From: Prinsepia uniflora
Lineage: Eukaryota; Streptophyta; Magnoliopsida; Rosales; Rosaceae
DNA length: 64,000 nucleotides
Direction: 5' to 3'
Assembly: GCA_032719365.1 (NCBI GenBank)
Contig: CM064871.1
Span: 33,019,566 to 33,083,565 of the forward strand
Both the position numbers and the translations under genes were made by a program. Shown here piece by piece: positions 1 to 8,432 of the stretch (within the stretch, counting starts at the first letter, position 1; each line of letters opens with the position of its first letter). Below the pieces are notes generated by a model. The model had not been told where the DNA came from. It ran no database searches and worked only from the letters and a program-made list of their open reading frames with translations.

Positions 1-300
1 AGAAAATCTAGTAAACATAAAGTAGCCTCAAGTCCCAACGTACAGTCAGGGCCAACCCCTGAGATATTGGGGTTCTAAGGCGAACCTTCAAAGTCGGAGT
101 CAAACCATTAACAACGAAACGCCTTAATGCCTTCATCTTGTTATGTGTCCAGGATGCTCGATTTTCTAATTTCAATGATAGTATACTCAGCATTGTTGAA
201 TCTAGTATGTGTAATGGCCTAATTCATTTCGACTGTTTTTAAGACCTTACAGTTAGTCTCAGTAACCCTCACATGTTAAAAGAAATCACTTTGAACATTA
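1..300 (+). pseudogene. EPRV movement-protein C-terminal relic
   Basis: This is the C-terminal part of a plant pararetrovirus (Caulimoviridae-like) movement protein, a cell-to-cell transport protein, left as an integrated relic. Readable stretches are QPLRYWGSKA (about 53-82), then in another frame AFILLCVQDARFSNF (about 120-165) and SLSNPHMLKEITLNIKT (about 252-302). I recognise these from memory of plant EPRV polyproteins; no search was run. Breaks are a TAG at 26-28, a frameshift near 80-90 and a TAA at 240-242. After the last stop the frame runs on into the coat-protein region, as expected of a fused polyprotein. The 5' part lies outside the window. Confidence 0.72.
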
Positions 301-1130
301 AAACTTCTGACGAAGAGCAAAATAATTACACCAATCCATGCTTAAACACAATCGGAAAACAAATAGAAAATATAGAAACCAAAATTGATTCTCTCCCAAT
401 TTCAAGCCAACAACCGCCACAAAAACCTTTAATTAAATTCTCAAAAATTACACCCGTGCTAGCTTTAAAACACCAACACTTCAAAAGATTGAAAAAATGT
501 TATTATCACTTATAAAATAATCAACTTCAGTCAATGTAGTAAGTAACTGCAGTCGTAACTCTAGCTCCAAATCTGAAAATGAATCCATGAATTCTGACCA
601 AATCACCCAAATAGAATCAGCTTTCCAGAATCTTCAACTAAACCGAATAACACATAAAAAGGTAAATTCAACCAGTTTAGTAAAAAAATTGGCATCCCAG
701 ACCTACACCTCCAGATCTTTAGTACGAAGAAAGAGGAACCCAAAGTCAATTCTCAGTTTCTTCTGATAAAATCTATGAATGGAATATTGATGGATTATCA
801 TAACAAAAAATTCTAAATAAAATGTAGCACACGTCTATGGTTGCTAATAGTTATCTCACCAACCATAATCTTAGTCAAATAGAAACTAGTGGGATAAATA
901 TCTCACTGAAGATTTAAGATTACAAATCCGGCAAGCCGTAAAACATGAAGAAAAAGGTATACCTTTATTCAACGAAGCCATTGGGTTAGGAGAACCTGAT
1001 GCTGTGAACACACTTTTGTTTAAAATAATTGAACACTTCATTGGCACACCTAATAATGTTGTGTCTAGACTACAAATTATCAGAGCTGTATCATTTGTTC
1101 TGTTTGATAATGTTGTTTTGTTTGATACTG
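301..1130 (+). pseudogene. EPRV coat-protein region, decayed
   Basis: This stretch follows the movement-protein relic. Bases 301-515 stay open in the same frame, with a coiled-coil-like IGKQIENIETKIDSL and KPLIKF. Further on, several frames give STSLVKKLASQTYTS (about 670-715), YEWNIDGLS (about 775-800) and WDKYLTEDLRLQIRQAVKHE (890-949). NTLLFKIIEHFIGTP (about 1007-1051) comes last. These resemble the capsid region of petuvirus-like EPRVs, which packages viral DNA. There are many stops and frameshifts, and a likely internal deletion just before 890, where the expected middle of this conserved block is missing. After about 1065 the similarity stops abruptly. Confidence 0.7.
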
Positions 1131-1149
1131 TTTGTAAGAGTTGATTGAT

Positions 1150-1238
1150 TTAAAGATCTAGCTAATGAAGTAATCTTAGGCCTACCCTTCATTGCCTTAT
1201 TATACCCATTCACCACAGAGCATGATGGCATAGTGACT
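1150..1238 (+). pseudogene. EPRV aspartic-protease fragment
   Basis: A short reading frame gives DLANEVILGLPFIALLYPFT and ends TEHDGIV. It resembles the C-terminal half of the retropepsin domain (ILG-x-PF motif) that precedes reverse transcriptase in plant pararetroviruses. It lies directly after the truncated coat region, so the capsid C-terminus, zinc finger and protease active site are deleted. Similarity ends near 1238, where LTR-type sequence starts (GTGAGTGGACTC). This is too short to assign to a genus. Confidence 0.55.
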
Positions 1239-2555
1239 TACATGTGAGTGGACTCTTGTTTTCCCTAAACCCTATGCATGCATTTTCATATGATTTTACA
1301 TGATTTATTATGTGAATTGCTTGATGATTATTTATGTACGATTTTTATGGATTTTGTGGTGATTTTACGGTAATTGCATATTGCACATTTTACGAGGAAT
1401 TTTTCATACTGTGTTCCGGTTTGATATTGAGTTGTGAGAATTGGTTTTATATTCGAAATGAATTTTTCACATCATTTTGATGGTATTGGATTAATAGGAA
1501 TTTTTACAGATTTTACAGATTTTTACTGATAATACGAGAATCTGTAAGTTGGCACATTTTGCGAAGGAATTTGGTATTTTGTATTCTTAATTATTATTGA
1601 GTTTTGGAAATTGGTTTTATACAAACCATGTCATGGTTTATATGTTTTTATGGTGTTTGGTGAAATTGGATTTTACACGATTTTATGAACAATTTAATGG
1701 CTCATTTTACGAGGTCATTGAATGTATTTGTGGTGTGGGCATAGGCCCGAGTTTTTGGTTTTGGATTTTTGATCTTGGTTCTGGATATGGAATGAGTACA
1801 TGTTATAGTATGTCACCATGAAGTTGATGTGTGATTATGGATTCTAAATATGTGTGATTGTGATATGATGTGATATGGTCGATGACTCCTCGAGATGCCG
1901 ATTGTGATGCTTAGTCTCAGAAGTCAAGCTGGGCTACGTCATTCTCGAGAATTGTCTTAGACGTTGAGCCTAGGTCTCCGTAATTCTTGATACTAGGACT
2001 GTGACTCAGACGTCGAGTTCGGGACTCTGCTAGTTCCTGAGTCGGTCCACACTCTGACGTCGAGTTTGGGACTCCGTTAGTTCCCGAGTGATATTTGCCT
2101 ACTGGTAGAGCATATTGATATGATACAGCTTGTAGACATCGAGGTTGGGTTAGTTGATGTGATTCATTGATTCGGTGCATTGGTGTATTCAGTATGGCTA
2201 ATTCTGTGTGACTGATATGCTTGCATTGGAGTGATCATGTCTGTGTTGGTATATTGATGTGGCTAGTTCTCTATATTTGTTGAGTCTGTGCTTTGGTCTA
2301 GTCGTATTTGCGGTGGTATCTTGATATGATCTCTTGTTGAACAGGTTTCAAGTTACTAGTTTTCTTATTACTGCACGTATTTTGAAATTGATGTTTTATC
2401 TGTAGTTTTGGTGCATGCATAGCTTTATAAAATGGAGGGATATTAGTATATTTTCAAGCTATATTTTTAAAACTTTTATTTTTTTTCCACTCACACGGTT
2501 TTCTTGGTTTTTGTTTGATCCTAAAATGACCAACTCGATGAGACCCGCTGGGGGT
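1239..2555 (+). mobile_element. Truncated LTR fragment (plus orientation), Tekay-like LTR family
   Basis: This is non-coding. It starts with GTGAGTGGACTC and an ATGCATGCAT motif, as seen inside the plus-strand solo LTRs at about 23490 and 42660. It then runs through T/G-rich sequence to GGGACTC...GTTCC hairpin-like repeats at about 1900-2095, and ends with a CCACTCACACGG motif near 2490. The true LTR start is missing, so it is a fragment abutting the EPRV relic. The small ORFs on both strands show no recognisable domain. The Tat-like element at 2556 interrupts it, and its likely continuation is 4514-4670. Confidence 0.5.
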
Positions 2556-3083
2556 TCTAGGACCAGCCGTGTGGTACCTTGGGCCCGCTGGGGGCGTTGC
2601 TGTTCGGCAGGGATCCTGCAAAGACTTGACACCGGTGTGGTGCCAGCCAAAGAGGCTCCGATGCCTAAGGTAGTATCTGAGTGCCGAGGGGCAAGTAAAT
2701 ACAGTGCTCTAGATCGGGTATGAGTGTCTTACCTTTGTGAAGGGTTTCGAGGTATTTATAGTGGCCATAACTACGGTAGGTGGGCTACTGTTGCGGGAGC
2801 AGGTAGTGCTTTGTGGCTGAGAGCTGTCTGACAAGGCCTGGACATCCGGAGGAGGCGCCAGCTGGAATCCCAACCTTCCTCCGTCAGGGAGTTGGTATGG
2901 TAGAGTTGGTTAGGTGACTGTCGCGGCCAGCTGGCGTCTGTACCATGTCAGGTGCCGAATGACAGGCCTGCAGGTCATTGCCGATCGGTGGGCCACGGCG
3001 GGGTGCCGATCAGAGAATCGGTGGGTGTCCTTCCTGTCCTGGCGGGCCCTGTGTTTAGGTGGTCGGTCGATATGGTGTCAACA
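2556..3083 (-). repeat. 3' LTR of the Tat-like element
   Basis: Read on the minus strand it begins TGTTGACACC at 3083. A TATA box (CACTATAAATACC, plus coordinates 2751-2763) lies about 320 bp in. The LTR is directly preceded by a polypurine tract, which identifies it as the 3' copy. It matches 3989-4513 base for base apart from scattered differences. Confidence 0.6.
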
Positions 3084-3098
3084 TAAGTCCCCTAAGCC
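3084..3098 (-). promoter_or_regulatory. Polypurine tract of the Tat-like element
   Basis: On the minus strand the bases just before the LTR start are GGCTTAGGGGACTTA. This is a purine-rich second-strand primer, correctly placed against TGTTGACACC. It fixes the element's orientation as minus. Confidence 0.6.
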
Positions 3099-3567
3099 TT
3101 TGACTGAGGTGGATTTCCTCGGTCGAGGACTTGTGATGACGGCCAGTGCCTGTCGACCGACCGGGGCGGTGCGCCCTGTCTCCTAGTAGCCCCCCAAGTC
3201 ATGGATCGAGGAGGTGCACCGTTTGTCCGAAGTGAAAGCAGTCCCCGGTGCTGAGTCCCGTAAGTTACCCTCCGTGATGACCGGAAGGTCGTGGTGACGC
3301 GGCCGAGGGGGATGGCAGGGACCCGCCGGTTGCCTTGCGCTTGTCGACGGAGAGACGAAGCACGCCGTCGAGGGAGATGCCGAGAGGATCCTTTCGGCAT
3401 GCTGTAGTGATGTATACTGGTAGGAATGTACATACGTATGTACATAGGTGGGAATGTATGATACCGATGGGCATACAGTATAAGGTCGTATCTGTATCCG
3501 AAGGGTGGCCGTATCGGCCTGGTGACCGTCAGATCGAAAGTGCGTATCTCGAGGCGAGCCAGGGGCC

Positions 3568-3575
3568 TATAAAAG
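3568..3575 (+). promoter_or_regulatory. TATA box of antisense promoter
   Basis: TATAAAAG lies in GGCCTATAAAAGGGGG on the plus strand, opposite to the element's own LTR promoters. The expected start site near 3600 lies about 35 bp upstream of the antisense reading frame beginning at 3635. Tat elements are known to carry such antisense ORFs between pol and the 3' LTR; that this is one is my inference. Confidence 0.55.
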
Positions 3576-3634
3576 GGGGTGGAAGTTTTTGACTTTTTCA
3601 CTTTTTACTCAGTGCATCTGTGGAGTAATTTCAA

Positions 3635-3988
3635 GTGCCGACTGAATTGGAGCCTGCCAAGAGGAAAGGAGACACACGTGAGACCAATTCGACCGAGCAA
3701 ATATTACAGGTATAATTTCTGCCGAACGGCATCTCTGCTCAGCATGTGTTCCGTAGCGTAGGTGCTTAGTTGTAGCTTCTTTGTTTTGGTAATTTGTAGA
3801 TTTCAGAGTCAGAGTCAAACAGTGGATCTGGGGTTACGTCCCCTCAAGCTTTTGGAGGGGAAGCATCGTCTCGTTCGGTAAGCGACGTGCCGAGCGAGCG
3901 TAGTGGTTCAACGTCCACTAGTGGGTCCACATCCGATACGTCGTCGTCGTCCAGCAGCGGTGACAGCCTAGATGGGGCCCGGTGGGAG
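3635..3988 (+). pseudogene. Antisense ORF (aORF) 5' part, two exons, truncated
   Basis: A frame opens at 3635 (GTG, possibly a decayed ATG) with VPTELEPAKRKGDTRE and stays open to 3709. A donor-like CAG|GTATAA and an acceptor-like TTTGTAG| bound a T-rich 90-bp intron (3710-3799), joining in phase 0. Exon 2 (from 3800) continues ISESESNSGSG..., with SRSVSDVPSERS and a Ser/Thr/Asp-rich run DTSSSSSSGDS. At 3989 it runs into the 5' LTR, so most of the protein is lost. Acidic, Ser-rich N-termini on spliced antisense ORFs are known from Tat/Ogre elements. The function is unknown. Confidence 0.5.
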
Positions 3989-4513
3989 TCTAGGACCAGC
4001 CGTGTGGTGCCTTGGGCCCGTGGGGGCGTTGCTGTTCGGCAGGGATCCTGCAAAGACTTGACACCGGTGTGGTGCCAGCCAAAGAGGCTCCGATGCCTAA
4101 GGTAGTATCTGAGGGCCGAGGGCAAGTAAATACAGTGCTCTAGATCGGGTATGAGTGTCTTACCTTTGTGAAGGGTTTCGAGGTATTTATAGTGGCCATA
4201 ACTACGGTAGGTGGGCTACTGTTGCGGGAGCAGGTAGTGCTTTGTGGCTGAGAGCTGTCTGACAAGCCCTGGACATCCGGAGGAGGCGCCAGCTGGAGTC
4301 CCAACCTGCCTCCGTAAGGGAGTTAGTATGGCAGAGTTGGTTAGGTGACTGTCGCGACCAGCTGACGTCTGTACCATGTCAGGTGCCGAATGACAGGCCT
4401 GCAGGTCATTGCCGATCGGCGGGCCACGGTGGGGTGCCGATTAGAGAATCGGTGGGTGTCCTTCTTGTCCTGGCGGCCCTGCGTTTAGGTGGTCGGTCGA
4501 TATGGTATCAACA
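3989..4513 (-). repeat. 5' LTR of the Tat-like element
   Basis: On the minus strand this starts TGTTGATACC at 4513, with its TATA box at plus coordinates 4182-4194. It is the second copy of the 2556-3083 repeat. In a complete element gag would follow; instead the antisense-ORF region is joined directly to it, so the whole gag-pol block was deleted. Confidence 0.58.
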
Positions 4514-4670
4514 GTTTTGAAACCCTGCAGGATCGTTGCACGAGGACCGAGGCTGCTTCCAAAGTTGAGGTATAAGTTCACGAGTATACAAGTATCCCTT
4601 GTTTGAAAGGGTTTTGAGGATACTGTTGGTATTTTTATTTTCGTGGCATACATGAGCAAGACTCGGGTAA
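4514..4670 (+). mobile_element. Tail of the split plus-strand LTR fragment
   Basis: GTTTTGAAACCCTGCAGG resembles the GATACCCTCCAGG stretch in the plus-strand solo LTR near 24440. This segment is therefore probably the continuation of 1239-2555 across the Tat-like insertion. It has no coding potential and ends at the Tekay-like element. Confidence 0.35.
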
Positions 4671-5061
4671 TGTCAGGACCCGTCCCAAATATGGCCTCGA
4701 TACCTGGGACAAACCCTGCTCCCGTCTGACAATCACACTTACAGTAGCAAAAACAAACAAACAACCTTCACACAACTATAAGCATAACTATCAGACGAAG
4801 GAGTAACATATACACAACAGTCAGTCAGAGCATAGTTCTACAAAATGGGCACAAAAGTCCTACAATGCTAGTCTGGCAACGGAAGGACGCGGAAGCTCTA
4901 TTCCTCGATATCTGCCTCAACGTTCACCCCAGCGTTAACACCACGACCTGGAGGGAAAATTTAAACCAAAAGTGTGAGTGGACTAGAATAACCAAAAGTT
5001 GTAAAATCAGTTTATCACTAACTCGAGGTTAAGGACAAATAAGAATCAGTGTTCCCTCCGT
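4671..5061 (-). repeat. 3' LTR stub of the Tekay-like element
   Basis: The 391 bp align without gaps to 8433-8823, with 8 differences counted by eye (about 98% identity). It begins TGTCAGGACCC in plus orientation and stops within GTTCCCTCCGTT, where pol sequence begins. The low divergence means the insertion is fairly recent, and the large deletion came after it. Confidence 0.9.
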
Positions 5062-6109
5062 TCATCCCTGACCACCAGTAATGCTCCCGTAGGGTACGAT
5101 ACATCTTGGTCCCACCAGGATGCATCGCATAAGCTGAACAGTGAGCCTCATCCAGTATTACTTTCTTCAATGCTTCATCCTCAGGTACGCACAACCGTCC
5201 ATCTTTAACCAAGGCTCCATCTTCACGGATCTCAAAGTCCTGTCTCTCTCCATCCTCGACCTCAATCCGAATGATGCATAGAATAGGGTCCTCAAAATGA
5301 GCAGCAATCACCTGATCAATCAAAACAGGTCGCACATGGAAACTTGCTAGGAGTGCTCCCTGATCAACCACAGTAAACTCTACTCCCAACCTGCGGAGCT
5401 CAACCAGCAACGGTAACCGTACGGTCCTCAGATGTGACAAAGAACTAGCTGACTTTCTGCTCAAAGCATCGGCTACCACATTAGCCTTCCCTGGGTGATA
5501 CTCAATAGTACAGTTGTAGTCCTTAAGCAATTCCAACCAACGACGCTGTCTCAGATTCAATTCCTTCTGAGTAAACAAATACTTCAAGCTCTTGTGGTCC
5601 GTGAAGATCCTGCACCTCTCGCCGTATAAGTAATGTCGCCAAATCTTCAGTACATGAACCACCGCTGCCAGTTCCAAATCATGTGTAGGGTAGTTCAGCT
5701 CATGGGGTTTCAATTTCCGGGAAGCATAAGCAATCACTCTCCCATGCTACATCAATACACAACCCAAGCCTTGCAAAGAAGCGTCACTGTACACCTCAAA
5801 CTCCCCACTATCGTCTGGAAGGGCTAACACAGGAGCAGATGTCAACCGTCTTTTAAGCTCCTGGAAACTCCGTTCACAGTTCTCATCCCACTCGAATCGA
5901 ATTCCCTTCCGAGTCAACCTTGTTAACGGTGCTGCTAGAATAGAGAAGCCCTCAATAAAGCGCCGGTAGTAACCTGCCAAACCCAGGAAACTCCTGATCT
6001 CTGTCACCGTTTTAGGCTGTTCCCAATTTACTACCACCTCAACCTTCTGATGATCCACGCTGATGCCCTCGGCCGAAATCACATGGCCAAGAAATCCAAC
6101 ACTGGTCAA
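5062..6109 (-). pseudogene. RNase H and start of integrase (Tekay-like pol)
   Basis: Starting after the stop that closes the RT segment, this continues the RT connection (GFLGHVISAEGI, SFLGLAGYYRRFI). It then shows RNase H with EVYSDASLQGLGCVLM, the helix THDLELAAVVHVLKIWRHY and IFTDHKSLKYLF, so the D-E-D residues are present. Next come YHPGKANVVADALSRK and the first half of the integrase zinc domain (MHPGGTKMYRTLREHYWW). The Cys pair and the DDE core are missing because the deletion junction follows. A stop at 5747-5749 interrupts RNase H. Downstream of the junction about 13 codons of LTR are read through. Confidence 0.88.
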
Positions 6110-6755
6110 CTAAAACTGACACTTACTCAATTTCGCATACAACTGATGCCCCCTTAATGTCTCAAGCACGAGTCTCAAATGTTTCTCATGTGCCTTCGCA
6201 CTCTTCGAATACACCAAAATGTCATCAATGAAGACAATCACAAAACGATCCAAGTATGGCCGGAACACGCGGTTCATAAGGTCCATAAAAGCTGCTGGGG
6301 CATTAGTCAAACCAAAAGGCATCACAACAAACTCATAGTGACCGTACCTGGTCCGGAAGGCTGTCTTCGGTATATCCTCCTCTTTAACCCTTAACTGATG
6401 ATAACCGGAGCGAAGATCAATCTTCGAAAAATACTGGGCTCCCTTCAATTGGTCGAACAAATCGTCAATCCGGGGTAGGGGATACTTATTCCGAATAGTT
6501 ACCTTATTTAGTTGTCTGTAATCCACACACAATCTCAATCCTCCGTCCTTTTTCTTAACAAACAAAACAGGTGCTCCCCAAGGTGACATACTCGGTCGAA
6601 TGAATCCTATATCGACCAACTCTTGCAACTGGGCCTTAAGTTCCCTCAATAGTGCAGGTGCCATACGGTAAGGAGTCTGTGAAATAGGTTGTGTACCTGG
6701 AAGAAGATCAATCGTAAACTCGAGATCTCGGTGTGGGGGTAGTCCTGGCAACTCC
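6110..6755 (-). pseudogene. Reverse transcriptase (Tekay-like pol)
   Basis: This is a Ty3/Gypsy RT that copies element RNA to cDNA. It shows YRMAPALLRELKAQL, GAPVLFVKKKDGGLRLCVDY, FSKIDLRSGYHQLRV, TAFRTRYGHYEFVVMPFGLT and the catalytic box IVFIDDILVYS. It is very close to the Tekay/Del pattern. A frameshift near 6750-6760 separates it from protease, since the upstream frame runs on to 6646 with nonsense. It ends at an in-frame TAG at 6110-6112, directly after KLSKCQF. RNase H follows in the same frame, so one nonsense change separates the two. Confidence 0.92.
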
Positions 6756-7407
6756 TAGGGAAAACATCGGGAAACTCCCGCACCACTGGTATGTCCTCCG
6801 CCCTCACGGGCGTAGCACGTGTATCCACCACATGAGCTATGTAACCTTGGCACCCCTTACGCAACAACTTGCTAGCCTTAAGTGCCGAAATAACTCCAGT
6901 AGGAAGTGCACGCTGATCCCCCTGAAACGTAGTCTCTGATAAGCCGGGACTCCGAAAAGTCACTCTCCTATCGAAACAGTCAATAGAAGCATGATGTCTC
7001 GTTAACCAGTCCATACCCAAAATAACATCAAAGTCCCGTAGATCCAATAGTAACAAATCTGCCATTAACTCAACCTCACCTACCATCACCGGACACTCTC
7101 TCAACACCTGAGTCACCACCAACACCTCCCCAGTAGGTGTACTCACCCCTAAAGCACAATCCAAAGTAGACACCTCCCTCTCTGTCACTAGACTACAACT
7201 CCGAGCTATAAATGAATGGGTAGCCCCGGGATCCAACAAAGCAAAAACAGTGTGACCAAGTATGGTGAGTGTACCTATCACCACTCCCGGTGTGGATCTG
7301 GCCTCCTGCTGAGTCATAGCAAAAACTCGCGCATGAGGTCCCGATGACCTACCGCGCCCCCTGGAACTACTCGTGGCACCACCGCCACCCCTAGGGCCTG
7401 CTGCCCT
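6756..7407 (-). pseudogene. Aspartic protease (Tekay-like)
   Basis: This retropepsin-like domain shows VVIGTLTILGHTVFALLD with active-site DPGATHSFI (catalytic Asp codon at 7231-7233) and the second conserved strand VILGMDWLTRHHASIDC. It would cut the Gag-Pol polyprotein inside virus-like particles. It is in frame with gag, from which it is cut off by stops at 7498-7500 and 7408-7410. The C-terminal end VVREFPDVFP leads to RT, but the frame is lost by an indel just after it. Confidence 0.88.
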
Positions 7408-7410
7408 TTA

Positions 7411-8346
7411 CACTGAAGCAGTACTCCGCCCGGGTTCCGCTGCACCCCTGCCTGCTCCACCCTCCGAAGCTAGCACTGGGCATTCCCTCCGGAAGTGTCA
7501 TCGCTCTCCGCAATAGAAGCAAGTATCTCTATCGGGTCCACCGGTATGCCTCCCTGTAGAAGCAACTGAAGTCGCACTCGCCTGAGGAGTCGGCTGTGAC
7601 CTAGCTCCTCGAAATCCCGAGCCCTGAAAACTCCCTGGTCGGCCATACCAGGCTCCACCAGCCGATGACGATCCACCAAAATTACACCGTTTCGGGGGCC
7701 TCTGACTCGATGCTCCTGGAAATGAATGCTCTTGGCGTCGAACACTGCCCGAATACTGTGGTCTCGCAGGTAAACTGGCCTCAACCCTGACAGCAGCATC
7801 AGATAACTCCCGAAATGTAGCAAAAGAGCCAGCTGTCACTATGGCCCTGATCTCTCCCCGAAGGCCCAACTCAAACCGGCGGCACTTCTCCGCCTCGGTC
7901 GCCACAAATGCAGGAGCGCAACGAGATAGCATCTGAAATCTCTGCTCAAACTCTACGACTGTCAAATTCCCTTGCTTCAAGTGAAGAAATTCTGCCTCTT
8001 TAGCATCCCGGAAAGAACGGGGATAGTACTGATCGAGAAACCGCTCCTGGAAGGTCTCCCATGTCACGGTACGTGCATCCCAACCGGACAGTTCCAGCGT
8101 GTACCACCACTCATATGCAGCTCCAGCCAACAGAAAAGTAGCTAACAAAACCCGATCCTCTGGAGGACAGTGCATCACCCCAAAAATACGCTCAAGCTGG
8201 GTGATCCATCGGTGAGCTTCCTCTGGATCGGCCCCACTGCTGAACGTAGTAGCCCCAAGCCTCTGGGCTCTCTCGATCGAAGCGCTTTCAGTCCCTCTCG
8301 TCGCTTCATCTTCAGGTCGTGGAGGGGGTTCACGTCTCGGAGGCAT
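7411..8346 (-). pseudogene. gag: gag (Tekay-like)
   Basis: The capsid polyprotein starts at an ATG 73 bp inside the primer site (MPPRREPPPRPEDE). The Retrotrans_gag core lies at about residues 45-165: LLAGAAYEWWYTLEL, FLDQYYPRSFRDAKEAEFLH and LTVVEFEQRFQMLSR. A Gly/Ser/Arg-rich linker follows, then a CCHC zinc knuckle starting CFYCGER. The stop at 7498-7500 falls inside that knuckle, between the second Cys and the His, so the RNA-binding finger is lost from this 282-codon ORF. Its second half (HFRREC) is still readable beyond the stop. Another in-frame stop lies at 7408-7410. Confidence 0.9.
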
Positions 8347-8418
8347 GATCGATCGTACGCTGAAAGAGGCATAGAGTTAGTAAAACAACCTAAACCCAAC
8401 ACAAACCGACAAACCTAT

Positions 8419-8430
8419 GCTCTGATACCA
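8419..8430 (-). promoter_or_regulatory. Primer-binding site, tRNA-iMet
   Basis: TGGTATCAGAGC on the minus strand starts 2 bp after the 5' LTR end. It is the standard complement of the plant initiator-Met tRNA 3' end and primes minus-strand cDNA. Confidence 0.95.
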
Positions 8431-8432
8431 AT

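Larger units (their letters stand above)
2556..4513 (-). mobile_element. Small Tat-lineage-like LTR element, deletion derivative
   Basis: Two direct copies of about 525 bp (2556-3083 and 3989-4513), nearly identical by eye, flank about 905 bp of interior. On the minus strand each copy begins TGTTGACACC or TGTTGATACC. Each holds a TATA box and a CTTAGGCATCGGAG motif that I associate with Tat-type LTRs. The interior keeps only the zone next to the 3' LTR: a polypurine tract and the start of an antisense ORF with its own promoter. gag and pol are absent. No clear tRNA primer site follows the 5' LTR, and no clean target duplication was found, so the low-coordinate boundary of both LTRs is uncertain by about 30 bp. 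Confidence 0.6.

Noticed and set aside
3092..3601. 169-codon minus-strand ORF
   Set aside because: It overlaps the plus-strand promoter and first part of the antisense ORF and shows no domain; it is probably a shadow of GC-rich sequence.
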